Made by a program: the position numbers and the translations under genes. A stretch of DNA of 64,000 nucleotides, taken from contig NC_087384.1 of NCBI RefSeq assembly GCF_963675165.1, forward strand, positions 4,767,182 through 4,831,181, read 5' to 3'. The stretch comes from Halichondria panicea. Its lineage: Eukaryota; Porifera; Demospongiae; Suberitida; Halichondriidae. Shown here in pieces: positions 24,932-36,518 of this stretch (positions are counted from its first letter, which is position 1; each line of letters opens with the position of its first letter). The notes beneath the pieces are model-generated. The model was not told the DNA's origin. It saw only the letters and a list, made by a program, of their open reading frames with translations, and made no database searches.

Positions 24932-27900
24932 CACGATTTCCTCCGTACTACGTCACAGAGACATCACGAAATCCTAGTCCTACTGATTCAAAGGACACAG
25001 GAAGCTGTGCGTCGTCAAGACAACCAGAGCTTTGCTCGCAACCGTAAGATGCTCATGAACAACCTGGACGAGGATGAAGACAGTCAGAAGGACGAGACAG
25101 AGATAGAGTCTGAGCCTCCAAGGTGAGCGGGGGGGGGGTTCTCTGTGGTGGATCCATCATTGTGGAGGTTAGGTCTAGGCATTTAATATTTATGGCAGTT
25201 CCCTGTTTTCTGTTGATAGTGCACAATACTTACACTGAGTGTAGGTACACGCTTGTTATTTCATTATTTCAACCAGTAGGTTGCCGCTGGTTATATGTCA
25301 TGTAGTAGTCGCTAATAATGCTGATGTGATTCTGTACAATGATGATAATAATACATGTAATCTTATTATACTTGTAGTGTGCATACATGTAAGTGTACCC
25401 GTTATGTTCATGTACACCCCACTTGCAGTGATGCTGGCGACCTTGAGCCAAGTCCCCCGATCTCCTCCCCCTCTCCCACGAATGATAACACTCTCACGTC
25501 CCCCCTCGACATGCTCCTCCCCACTCTGACCTGTGCAGAAGACCCCGTCACAGGAGGCAAGAGCCCGGCACATTCACGGAAGAAGAGACCTAGCGATGTG
25601 AGTATTCCTCACATGTGTACAGTGCAACACATAATTATATTCACAATTTTGTAAGTACCCGACTTACATTCATCTACAGTACAGTGTTCATGCTGGACAT
25701 ACTTCATGTATACATGTACATGTACTTAACAATTTATCGTGTGTACATTACTCCCCTAACTCATACAGGCTATGCCGGTCTCCACTGGAGGTATCAACAA
25801 CCATCACATAGCACGGGGCAGTATAGGAACAGCAAAAGCATCTGTTAGTCCCGCTAGACTGCCTGTGAGTCGCACAAAAAGTGAAGGCTCTGCACTGCTC
25901 ATTGGGAGCACAGAGTCTGGTGACACCGCCCTCAGCCTGTCTGGTCGGGCCACAAAGTCTCCCCCAGCTACTGGGGTGAGAGGAGCCTCAAAGTCTTCCA
26001 AGGAGAAAGCTGAAGAGGTGGCTAGGAAAGTGGTAAGTCCCTACACTATACGTACACATGCAGGCATGCTATTCCTAGATGTACACGTACATCAGTGACA
26101 ATGTACATGTATATTCATGGATTAGTTTTAGTTTGCAGGGATTAAAGTTTGGGAGGAAAGGTTAGTGCGCCGCAAACCATACCCATTTTTATTGGCCACA
26201 CCCCTTATTACATCCTGAAGGCATCACAGTAGTTACACATCATAGACAGTAGATTCTACCCTATGATTGGTGGTTGTAGTTGAATGCGATGATGTCATGT
26301 AGTTCACCCCTGCCCCCCACCCCCCCCCCCTGGATAAAACCCTGGTTTGTAACACATACGTCGTGTATCATCACTCAGTTAGTTCTTACTCTCAGCTTGT
26401 GTCATGCTATGTTTTGAGTCTGTTGCTGTAACATTCTCATAATAGTATACACTCATTATCCCATTCCTCTCCCTTCAGGCTGGTAACAGTGACGGATTTT
26501 CCACTCTCCGCTCATCCAAGATGGTCTCCAAGCAGGCCGCAGAGTGGCAGATCCAGTCTGAGCTCAGGGAGCAGATGCAAGGCTACAAGAGAATGAGGCA
26601 ACAGCACAAAGCTCAGGTAGGCTGGACATTTTTGAAATTGTACAGTATTATATACATACTCAAATGTACTCAATACAAACTCTCACATACTGTACATGTA
26701 GAAAATGAATGTACAAAACATGTCTGGTGGTCCATGGTAATTCTGGAGTTTGTGTTCAGTGTGCATTACTGTAACAGTACATGCAAAGTGGTACGTGTAC
26801 ATATGTTACATGTATTTTATCCCCTCCTCCTGGTCACACAGATGCAACAACTGGAGTCCAAACACAAAAGTGATCTCGCTGCCCACTTCAAGAGTCAGGA
26901 GAAAGAGGTAGAGCAGCTATGGGCCATCTACGAGAGGGACCTGGAGAAACTCAGGTCCAGACACAAAACAGAGAACGATCAGAAGGTAAGCACAGTACTA
27001 GCAATCTGGTCCTTGGCTGTTGTCACACTGTATATACATTGTACTACAAAGCATACAAGTGTAGCATGTTAACACTTTACACTGTTTTGAAGTGCTACTG
27101 CCCACCTAGTTCAATTTGTACAACATTGAACCTATGTATATGCGGTGTACATTGCGCAATTGTAAATCTTTATAACAATCGCATGTTTTTGTAGGCTATC
27201 ACTCTACTACTGTTGTTTCCTTTACCTCTCAGAACAAGCAGCGTTCCAATGATGAAAAGAAGTTCCAGAAGGGTCTCAAAGAACACCAGGATTCAGACAT
27301 GAAGCAGTTCTTGGCCCAACAAAAGTCCGACCTTAAAACCACGAAAGCCACTTACAAACGAGTGCTAGATGAGGACCCGAATCTGACTAGTGCTCAGCGG
27401 AAACAGATGCTTGAGGAGAGGAAGAAAGAGGTGCAGGCACAACTGAAAGGGAATGAAGAGGAACACTTGGGGAACTTGAAGTCTGTTGCTGGAGAAGAGT
27501 TGGTGGGCTATCGGCAGTCTCTGATGCATGAGAGGCAGACCTTGGAGAAGGGCCTCCTGCAAGAGGTGAGCCGTGGTTGCAATGTGCTTATATGCTTGTG
27601 AATGTTTATGGTGCTATCAACTGAGTTCCAAAAATTCGGTGAAATGTTCTGTCACCCGCTTGTAGCAAGTAAATTTCCTACTTGCACCTTGTCAATTACC
27701 CAGCTTATAGTTGGAAGCCACATTTTCACCCACTTGTGTAAAATCCTGAAAGAAACCCTGCAAGTGCACTTGCATGCATGTACATGTATTATATAAAGTT
27801 CAAACACTTGTGTAAATAAACTGTAAAACATCACCGTTTCCATGCACCCACCCACACACACACACAGGACCTTAATCTAATGCAGACACATAAGGACCAA

Positions 27901-29406
27901 TCTCAAGACCTCCGACGCAAACATCTCTCCAACACGATTGAGCTTCAGTACTACCAGTTAAAGTCGTTGCACGAAGTGAGGAACGAACACCTGGCACGAC
28001 AGCACGCCTCTGAATGGGACAACCAGATCGCCTACAGCAAGAAAGCTGAGAGGGAGCTGAGGAAGAAACACGTTCTGGAGCTCAAGGAACACCCAAAGAG
28101 CATGAAAGTAAGTGTGGTTCGAGTACATGTACACTGTGCTGTTAATTACACTTATCAAAACTGCATGTACTGTATACATTGTACCTCTAGTTTTCCATTT
28201 TTCTTGTCCTTATCCCTCTCGATGTAGCATACAGTGTAAATCACACACAAACCATTCTGTTCACTCATTGTACTCTCTCTCTCTGGCTTTAGAGTAAAGA
28301 GACACAAATCAAGAAGCAGTACAATGATACAGTTCGTATCCAGACCCGACAGTACAAAGTCCTCCAGAAACAGATGATAGCCAGCCTCCCTAAGGAGAGA
28401 CGGAGGGAGATACTCAGACAGACCAAAGAGGAGCAGCTAAGGAAGACTCACATGCTCACTCTACAGTATGAGAAGACCATTTCCGACATGTCCCAGCATG
28501 AAGCTGTAAGTTATACACTTGTATGGAATTCACACACACCTATTGTACACATAATTTTGTATATTTACAGCATTTACTTACAAGCATAATTGTTACTTTG
28601 TGTGTACTTATAGTTTATGGCTCCTTCCAACCCCTCTCCAGGTGAGGCTGGACGAAGCACAAGAGTCTGAGCATGAGGCCCTGAGGAATCAGCTTACACA
28701 GGAGCAGGAACTACTCGACAAGTTCCAGGAAAGTCAGAAAGCCAAACTGACGGCCCAGCACGAGAGGGAAAAGCAGGCTCTCGATGAGAAGGTGGAGAGC
28801 ACCAAAAAAGAACTTGAGAAAGAGGTACACGTTGCTTGTGTGTGTGTGTGTGTGTGTGCTGCTAAGTAAAAAGCTTACGAATTGTAGGTAATGATCATCT
28901 TTGTTTGCGTAAGTTATATTCCACAATGAGTTGCTGGGGTACAAGGTACATACATCTGTAATTGTGTAGCATTATCACTTATGGACACTTGAATACATTG
29001 TGAGTAAACTGAATGTTGTTAAGTAGTAATTACTAGTTGTTGATTGAGTGTAGCTTCCGCTACATGTACACGTATAGGTATCGTTTCGTTCACTGCATGT
29101 ACAGTATATGATTGCTGGTATAGTTATTGTTTCTGTGTGTATAATTATCCTCACAGTGTCTGTTCTCAATGTTCACTTTTCCCCTCACTGCAGTTACTTG
29201 AGGAGAGCACCAGGTTGCAAACCATACGCCTGGAGAGACAACAAGAGCTACAGAAAAAACACCTCGCTGAGGTCAAAGAGTTCTCAGAGAAGTTTACCAA
29301 TCACAGAGTGAGGGATACATCAACCTCCTCTGACTATGGGTCGCTTAGCTCTCAGCAGAGTAACACTATAAACACTCCTATCGGTTTAAAAACATCCTCT
29401 GTATAG
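18989..29406 (+). CDS. TAOK: TAO kinase (STE20-family MAP3K)
   Basis: Ser/Thr kinase of the thousand-and-one family, upstream of p38/JNK and Hippo signalling in other animals. Exons: 18989-19129, 20238-20309, 20797-20898, 21277-21322, 21536-21594, 22058-22209, 22809-22860, 24015-24054, 24361-24539, 24932-25122, 25429-25597, 25769-26032, 26479-26616, 26842-26985, 27233-27565, 27868-28107, 28293-28505, 28642-28824, 29194-29406. They total 2931 nt, or 976 residues (human TAOK1 has 1001). The kinase domain covers about residues 30-290: GHGSFGAV (38-45), VAIKK with Lys60, HRDIKAGN with Asp153, DFG at 171, GTPFWMAPE, and [21 protein letters not shown] Ser/Thr/Pro-rich linker follows to about 500, then a long charged coiled coil rich in Gln, Lys and Glu. 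All catalytic residues are present. Introns carry several (TG/CA)n tracts and duplicated segments. Confidence 0.97.
19753..19821. repeat. (TG)n microsatellite
   Basis: About 34 uninterrupted TG units in TAOK intron 1. Cys-Val repeats read here are an artefact of the repeat. Confidence 0.95.
22647..22742. repeat. Intronic duplicated segment, source copy
   Basis: Begins agttggcagcaatatttcca. A copy about 96% identical sits at 24626-24723. This copy lies in TAOK intron 6. Confidence 0.85.
24580..24723. repeat. Mosaic of two other TAOK intron segments
   Basis: 24580-24610 repeats the intron 8 phrase found at 24127-24160 (caaggactgcttct.cccct). It is followed through a TG run by the intron 6 segment of 22647-22742. 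It lies in TAOK intron 9. Confidence 0.8.
24875..24930. repeat. (CA)n tract abutting a 3' splice site
   Basis: About 28 CA units end directly in the acceptor cacag|CACGATTT of TAOK exon 10, replacing the usual pyrimidine tract. Confidence 0.9.
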
Positions 29407-29776
29407 ATTGATCACTATTTTTATGTATTAGAATAATTATGTATTTAGAAATTTACGTAGTTTTAAATCTTGGATGGCTTTAACATATAAAGTTTTGTGT
29501 GTAAAGGTGCGTACATGTTACATAAACAACAGTCTAACGTTGAGCTGTTGTGTTAGATTTTTTATTTCATTTTCCATACGTTCATCTTCAGATGTGGTTA
29601 ATAATGTCTAAGCACTTTTATTGTTCTCTGCAGGCTTTTAATATAATTATGAAATGGCCTCAAGTGAAATCTTTGCTTTCACACACAGACAAAAATGTAA
29701 TCTGTACATACATTATATATACATGGATTTTAAAAAAGTTTTGAGAGAAAGCGAAAATTAATTAAGCTATATACAG

Positions 29777-30516
29777 TCACTTTCCTCGGCTTGATGCACT
29801 GAAACTTTTACTGAGTGACGAGGAAGTTTTCTTTTTGCCCAAACCAGAAATCATAGATGGGTTCTTTGCTATTGATCGCACTCTCCTCATTTTTTCAGCT
29901 GCAGCAGCTTTTGGATTAGATAGAGAGTCTAACTTAACTGTAAACTCTTTGTCCACATTGTCCAGTAGCGGGTGGTACTTGGGTGGACCACTGTCTCGCT
30001 CTGCACAAATTGATAGTGGTTTTAATCTATACAGTTACTTATAGGTTGCTTAGCGTAATAATATAAAGCTACACCCCTTTTATCTATATATAGGTCTTTC
30101 GAAATGGTGGGTGTATTTAGCTAAAAAAAGTGGGTCATTAGACTTACTGATAATAGCTAGGAGTATGTACACTCCTCTTTTGGTAAACAGAGATACACAG
30201 GAACTCATTTCATTGCTCTGCTCAGAGAGGTTGATTATTGTGAACTTTTCTGCTTCTGCATCTGCAAGTCCTACGGAGGCTGCATGAATAAATAAACTCA
30301 TGCAGTCATCTAATTAATTAGTATGAAATAGTTCGAACCTCCATTGATGTTAGGGAAATTGCATCTCTTTTTGATACTGTCAACCAGAAGCTTCAAGCTA
30401 CAGTCAGGATTGAATAAGGCTTCTTCATCAGCTGCAGAATGTTCCTGAGAAACTAGATCTAACTGTACTATAGCTCTGTAATACTCACCTCCGTGTTTCA
30501 CTGTGAAAAACGTCAT
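29777..30516 (-). CDS. CXorf65: CXorf65-like small protein
   Basis: Three exons, 30516-30339, 30279-30148 and 30000-29777, give 534 nt and 177 residues with matching phases. FFTVKHGG at the N-terminus, FNPDCSLKLLVDSIKKRCNFP, VGLADA, INLSEQ and GVYILLAII follow the pattern of the uncharacterised CXorf65 family (V-K-H-G, N-x2-C, DL-DE, NLSE, YVLL), from memory. This looks like a small beta-grasp-like domain of about 105 residues. The C-terminal third is Ser/Lys-rich and probably disordered (KYHPLLDNVDKEF, then GLGKKKTSSSLSKSFSAS). Function is unknown. It is convergent with TAOK (370 bp apart) and divergent from the site-2 protease. Confidence 0.75.
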
Positions 30517-30889
30517 ATTTGCATGCTAAAAGAGCTTGTTTACAAAAAAATAATAGGAGACGTGCCCCACCCCCCTTCTGTGCAGTGGGAGTGGTTTACA
30601 TAATGGTGCGCATTAAATTAAACCTATAATCTTGAAACTCGGCGAAGACTAATGAAAATGAATGCATGGACATCATTATTAGTGTGCACACTCCACACTC
30701 TTGACTGAAGTGGTGAGATCCTAGTATAGATAGATAGATATGGCACTGATGGAGCTGCCAGAGGTAGATCTAAAGCCTTCAGTTAGTGTTCCGGCTTTAT
30801 GATATTAAACAAGACAACCCATTATTCTGGACTTTTCGCCAATGCAATGTAATGTATGTCATTATTAAAAGCTTATTTTTCTTTTTTAG
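30517..30889. promoter_or_regulatory. Divergent promoter, CXorf65-like/S2P, with possible short first exon
   Basis: An in-frame ATG at 30740 could start a mini-exon 30740-30763 (MALMELPE) ending in GAG|gtagat, joined after a 126-bp intron to the tttcttttttag acceptor just before the ATG at 30890. If spliced, the protease gains eight N-terminal residues; otherwise this is a 5' UTR exon. Confidence 0.4.
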
Positions 30890-32368
30890 ATGACTTTGTT
30901 GATCACGATTGGTACTCTCTCTTCATTCTGGGCTGTTCTGTTCCTCCTAGACCAGCTCATAAGAAGATACAGACCATGGAAATCGGCCTACCTTCAACGT
31001 CTTGAAGATTGCGGTCTCAGTCTCTCCTTCGCTCATGTTAAGTGCTACACTACCAAGTTTAATAAATTCTTTCACACCATTGGGAACAGTAGCAGGACTG
31101 CTTGTCGTCTATGGTTTGGACTAGGCGTGCTGACGGGAGTGTTGCTCATGATAACGTCAGTTGCCGTCCTCATGTACACTCTGTTTCAATTCATATTCAG
31201 TAAAGTCTCAGAAGATGGAACTCACTCACATCAAGTCTTAACTCCTGTGATGCCCGGTGTTAATCTACCATGGAACGATATCGCTTACTACCTATTTACC
31301 CTGACTGTGTGCGGTGTGTTTCACGAGGCTGGCCATGCTTTGGCTGCTTCGACAGAACAAGTCACTGTGACTGGTTTTGGTGTGTTTGTGCTCTTCCTCT
31401 ACCCTGGTGCATTTGTGGATCTTCATTCCGATCATCTGAGTGTGATTTCACCTAAAAGGCAATTGAGAATCTACTGTGCAGGAGTTTGGCATAATACAAT
31501 ACTTGTACTGTGTGCACTCGGTTTGTTATGGTGTATGCCCTATATACTCTCTCCATTGTACATGTCTGGTATTGGAGCTGTTGTGACATCACTTCCCGAA
31601 GACAGTGTTTTGGCTGGGAAAATTCGACCGGGAAGCGTGATCACTCGAGTCAACTCATGTCTTGTTACTACTGATGAAGGTTGGTATAGTTGTATTATGG
31701 ATATTGCAAACAGACCACAAAGAGGATACTGTGTACCCAATGAAATGTTAACTGGCAGAGAAGCTTATGGGGTGAACGAGACAACGGTTGCTGACGATGG
31801 AACGATTGAATGTTGTAAAGAACATTTAGACTCTGATATCTGTTTTCACATATTCTACAGCAAAGGACGACATAGTCAATACAAGTGTTTAACAGCAAGG
31901 GCTGTATCAGCGAGAGAAATGTGTGGGAGTTCAAGAGACTGTCACGGTGTCTATGAATACGCCTGTGTCTTCCCAGCTATATCCTCTCCAAGTAAACTAA
32001 TAAGAATTTCACATACTGAGGACAAAGATGTATTATTCCTCGGAGATCCATCTGCTCTTCCTTACATTGTATCAACGAGCAGCTTTGTTCCAAGAGTATC
32101 TGTCGCTCCATTGTGGCTACCAGGACTCATGAAGACTCTTTGCACGTACTTTATTTCTCTCTCCAGTGCACTGGCGCTGTTGAACATGGTACCTGCCTAT
32201 TTCCTCGATGGGCAATGGACTCTCTCTGTGTTGATGGAACTTTACTTTGAAAAAAAAATACCAGATGCTCATAAACGACATTTTATTTTAAACTGTGTTT
32301 TAATATTTGGAAGTGTTTTGTTAGGGTTAAATATTTGCTTGGGAATTTGGACACTAATCAATTGGTAA
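30890..32368 (+). CDS. MBTPS2: Membrane-bound transcription factor site-2 protease
   Basis: Intramembrane zinc metalloprotease (M50) of the Golgi, which in animals releases SREBP and ATF6 after site-1 cleavage. A single exon encodes 492 residues (human 519; this protein lacks its long Ser run). The N-terminal membrane segment MTLLITIGTLSSFWAVLFLL matches the human start. The catalytic HEAGH is at 145-149 within a membrane helix, followed by FLYPGAFVDL and QLRIYCAGVWHN. A Cys-rich lumenal, PDZ-like region follows (SVITRVNSCLVTT, ECCKEHL), then LNMVPAYFLDGQW near residue 440, which supplies the third ligand Asp. All catalytic residues are present. The lack of introns is unusual in this window. 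The ATG directly follows a strong splice acceptor, so a UTR or tiny coding exon lies upstream. Confidence 0.95.
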   Translation: MTLLITIGTLSSFWAVLFLLDQLIRRYRPWKSAYLQRLEDCGLSLSFAHVKCYTTKFNKFFHTIGNSSRTACRLWFGLGVLTGVLLMITSVAVLMYTLFQFIFSKVSEDGTHSHQVLTPVMPGVNLPWNDIAYYLFTLTVCGVFHEAGHALAASTEQVTVTGFGVFVLFLYPGAFVDLHSDHLSVISPKRQLRIYCAGVWHNTILVLCALGLLWCMPYILSPLYMSGIGAVVTSLPEDSVLAGKIRPGSVITRVNSCLVTTDEGWYSCIMDIANRPQRGYCVPNEMLTGREAYGVNETTVADDGTIECCKEHLDSDICFHIFYSKGRHSQYKCLTARAVSAREMCGSSRDCHGVYEYACVFPAISSPSKLIRISHTEDKDVLFLGDPSALPYIVSTSSFVPRVSVAPLWLPGLMKTLCTYFISLSSALALLNMVPAYFLDGQWTLSVLMELYFEKKIPDAHKRHFILNCVLIFGSVLLGLNICLGIWTLINW

Positions 32369-32509
32369 ATTATGTTTTAATTCTCTTTAACATGAATTGT
32401 GGACATAACTGAAAAACTGCAACTGACAACATTCACATGCAAAAAAGGTTATCACTTATATAGATTCACTATCGTTAAGAGTTCATTTGAACTCTTGCTA
32501 TCATGTAGC

Positions 32510-32650
32510 TATTACTTAGTTACTACTATCCACTATGATCCTAGTTACTATATTCACTATATCCGATATTGATCACTGTCTATATCCACTATCCTTTATT
32601 GTTCGCTAGATCTATTATAGGATCCACTATATCCTATCATCTTATTGTTT
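32510..32650. repeat. Degenerate tatccacta-type tandem repeat
   Basis: Imperfect repeats of about 9-13 bp (ctatccactat, atattcactatatcc, atccactatatcc) lie between the convergent S2P and GGT 3' ends. No gene is seen in 32369-32669. Confidence 0.5.
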
Positions 32651-34070
32651 ACTTAGTATTGTTTGCTGGTTAGTATCCATCTGGTATTCCGCCCTTTCTG
32701 GGATCACTAGTAGCATGCAGCAGACCATCCACCACGTTTATTCCCTGGACCACTGCAGAGGAAGTGCTCACTTGTACTATGTGCCCTCTCGACTCCAGAC
32801 TGCTGGTGATGTCTTCAGAGAAATCAGTCTCCACTGATACAGAGTTCGGGATTAGCCTATGATGTAGTCGCCTGCGATAGATGGCCTCGTTTAGAGGGAG
32901 AGAAAACCCGAGCACATTAAGGATTACCTGCAAAATAATAATTATGATAAAACTAAACCGTTTAGCTTTTAAGTTGATATCTAAAATTGCCTATACATGT
33001 TCACACTGTCGAAACATACTAGTTTCTTGCCACATAAGTTAAATATTTCATGCTCACAGAGTCACCTGTGCTACACTTGTAGTAATACGAGATCCTCCGG
33101 ATGCACCCACCACCATCTTAACTCCATCGTTAGTGAGTATCACCGTTGGCGTCATTGAAGAGAGAGGTCTCTTCTTTGGCTCAACATAGTTAACTGATAT
33201 CTCATTGAATGAATCACTTCTACCAGGAATATTGAAGTCTGTCATCTGGTTGTTAAACACTATTCCACTAGTGGAGGAGCGATCTTTGGAGCCAAAGCTG
33301 CAAGAGTACGTTGAATTGAGTTAGAGAAGATGGGAATTACACACATACGTGCGTCACGGCACCGTAGCAGACCACAATGCACCATGCACACGTATATATG
33401 CAGCACCTGCAACTGCTGCTAGAAATTGTCCAACTTACAAGTAGTTGACGGAATTTGTCATTGAAACAGCATCTCCATTCTCAGCAAGTACCGAAAGATG
33501 AGAGGTTCCACGATCATGAGCAACTTGCAGCGGACTAAACGGATCAATGTAATGATCAGAGGGATACGTCATGCTGTCATTGATTCTCCCCCTCAAATCC
33601 ACTGCGGTATTTTCATTCAGCATATACTGAACAGCCTGTAAATTTGTATTTAAAGTAGGTTTGTCTCAAAATTACGCCCACTCATAATCTGTCTGAGTCT
33701 GAGGCCTGCCAGCGCTTGAAATACAAGGAATACGTCAATATATACATTAACAATGCATGGGTAAAGTACCTACAGTGTAGGTACAAAAAAGTGAAGAGTC
33801 TGCAAGGTTGTTCCTTGTCAGGTATACAAGATGATAATATAATTTCACTCCGCAATATTTCAGTATATAGCTACCTCTATAACAAAACTAGTCTTGCAAC
33901 CATAATTTTTTAAACTGCGAGGAAACACAGACTAGATCTATATCACGAGGGTGCTCCCGTTTCCAATCCTGTTAAGGCTCACAGTAAAACAGTTTACAAA
34001 AAGTGTTTGTGACGTAGAGACAACAACGAATTTATATGGTGTGTATTGTAGTTGCTTACTCCCCTTCATG

Positions 34071-34724
34071 TTAGCCTCCTTCGCAGCCTTTCCTTTTTCT
34101 GTTCTTTGTCACAATACTTCAAAATACGGGACGAATAAATAAAGAAAAAGGAAAGCCTGCCTTGCTAAGTCGCATGACTATTGACAAGTAGTAGACAAGT
34201 GAAAATGAACGTGGGCAAACTAGCTGGGTGGAGCCTGACAGAGCAAAAGCCGGCTACAGCATGCCTACGCCGCGGCATTGCAAACTCTAACATAAAAGCT
34301 GTTAGCATCGATCCTAGACAGTACGCCAGAATCAAGTGTGGAGACATCGTAGACGAGGGCTTACCTAGTAAAGATTAGCTCAGTTTTTTTTCCTGAGTTC
34401 AGACTTACAGCAGTAGTCTACTTTCTAGTGTTTAATTTATACTTCCTCTACTGACTAAAGGTCTCACGAAGGCTGACTGTGCTGTTCATAAAAAGATAAT
34501 GATTATGTTCCTGGTAAATGCGCTCCAAGTACTATGTGGGAGGACAGTTATTGAGGTTTTCTCTCGCCCACACTCATTAAATTTTGTCTACATCAGTAGG
34601 GGATCACGCGACTTAGCAAGGCAGGCTCTCCTTTTTCTTTGTTGCTTCCTTCTTTTTTTATTTGTTCCTCCAATTTTTCTTTTGTGACAAAGAACAAAAA
34701 AAGGAGGGCCTGCGAAGGAGGCTA
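34071..34724. repeat. Long inverted-repeat element in GGT copy B intron 4
   Basis: Arms of about 100 nt: tagcctccttcgcag...gcctgccttgctaagtcgc (34071-34173) against gcgacttagcaaggcaggc...ctgcgaaggaggcta (34608-34724), imperfect in the A/T-rich middle. The loop of about 430 nt holds a 58-codon ORF (34205-34378, MNVGKLAGW...) without recognisable similarity. Intact copy A lacks it at this position. Confidence 0.7.
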
Positions 34725-36432
34725 CCTTCATGCACTGCTGCTCTCATGATCAGTGAGCCATGCACTTACTAGGTTAACTGTGTCATTAAAGGCAGGATCT
34801 CCCAGCTTTAGCCTCTGAGCGTAGGCGTACTTCATTGCTTCAACAATACGATGCGAGGATAAGCCATCCAATTCTCCCTCCTTGAAATCATAGCCTGCAG
34901 GTGATATAAGTGGATATTATAGCATTTGTAAGCTCTTAGTATAAGTTTGAAACCTTCCAGTGCGCATGCATGCATGCTCAGTATAAATATAAAACTAAAT
35001 CGGTAAATTATAGTGTAGAACAGTTACCATCGAGGATGTTTAGTATGAGCCCAAGGACAGGTCCGCCCCCGGGAGCCGAAATTCCCAGTACATCATATGC
35101 ATCGTAAGATGCCCTGGTGACAGGTCGCTCCTCCACACTGTATTCCTCAAAATCACGTGCAGTTATGATGGCACCAATTGCTTGTAGCTCACTGACCATC
35201 TGCTGCATAAATGCACCTTCGTAGAAGTAGTTGGCACCATTGTCGGCAATATTTCTGAGCGTTGAAGCCAGGAGGGGACGCTTCAGCATGTCACCTTCAA
35301 GTAGAATACTTCCTTCTGGAGCTAGCAACTCTCTGTAACAGTGGAATTCAACAGATTTGGAAAACGGTTTAATATATAAATTGTAAATTTAAAAAATCTA
35401 TTATGTTGCAGTTGCAAGTTAAGCAGTACTTACGCCAGTCCTGGAAACTTCCCAGAGAGGATACGCGGTTCTGAAGCTTTAATAGCTTTGGCCACAGCAT
35501 TGGAGATTAGAATGCCCTCAGTATAGCGATTCGAATAGCTGGCTCAAATAGCTCATTCCATTCTAATTTTCCAAATCTCTTCCAAGCAACATCATAGCCT
35601 CGAATCTCACCAGGAATAGCAATGGAGAGTCCACCTGTGTGTTCATAATTACTGATAACATTAATTTTGGGTAAACAGCTACATAATAATTATTAGAGGT
35701 GACCTCTGTTCAGTGGCTGTGTTGAACAATGTCATATATTATTATAGATCGTCCATTTGCTAGTATTTGCTGGATTTCTCCTTCCATGGTTATAATTATT
35801 ACAGTTGGTCTCTCTTTAAGATCATCCACTTCAGAAACTCAAAGAAGCATCCGTAACAGGAAGAACAAGGGATAGATATACACACCGTATTTCTGACTTT
35901 TCGAGTGCTAATCACTCCGTTAAAAGCGCAAAAACTTAAACTGGTACTGGTATGACACACAATCCTTGCCAGAACGCAATAGTTATATCACAAAGGTCTG
36001 CTAATTTGGCTCATTCGCAAAGGTTTCATCGCAAAATATTCAAGGTCGTATATATATAAAAGAGAAAAAGGGCATGCATGCAACAGCTTGTGAGCAGACT
36101 GTAAAATGCAAGTGGGCGGTAGAAAGTACAGCTGAGCCTCGATTATCCGATTATCTAAACACCTGCATGTCATATCCCCACCTTATTTGTATGGCTGAAA
36201 TATTCGAATAACAGAATGAGCCACGCCCCTCCAATAATTCAAGGGCATCAGCATGCTAACGATGCCCCAAAGCTCTTACAAATGTACTAGTCTTAGACAT
36301 AATGCAGTTGCCATGTTCAGTATATTATATAGACAGAACAAAATACCAAGTTATCTGCTAGGCTAAGCTAAAATGTTCAGCCGATCAGCAGAACATCAAA
36401 GCAGCTAAAACCATATAGCTTTCCACTTCAAT

Positions 36433-36518
36433 GTGGGAGTAAGTGTTTTTGTTATCATTAACATTTGCTGAATCTGTGGGAGTAAGTGTTTTTGTTATCA
36501 TTAACATTTGCTGAATCG
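36433..36518. repeat. 43-bp perfect tandem duplication
   Basis: gtgggagtaagtgtttttgt... is repeated exactly twice (36433-36475, 36476-36518) in intron 1 of GGT copy B. Confidence 0.9.
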
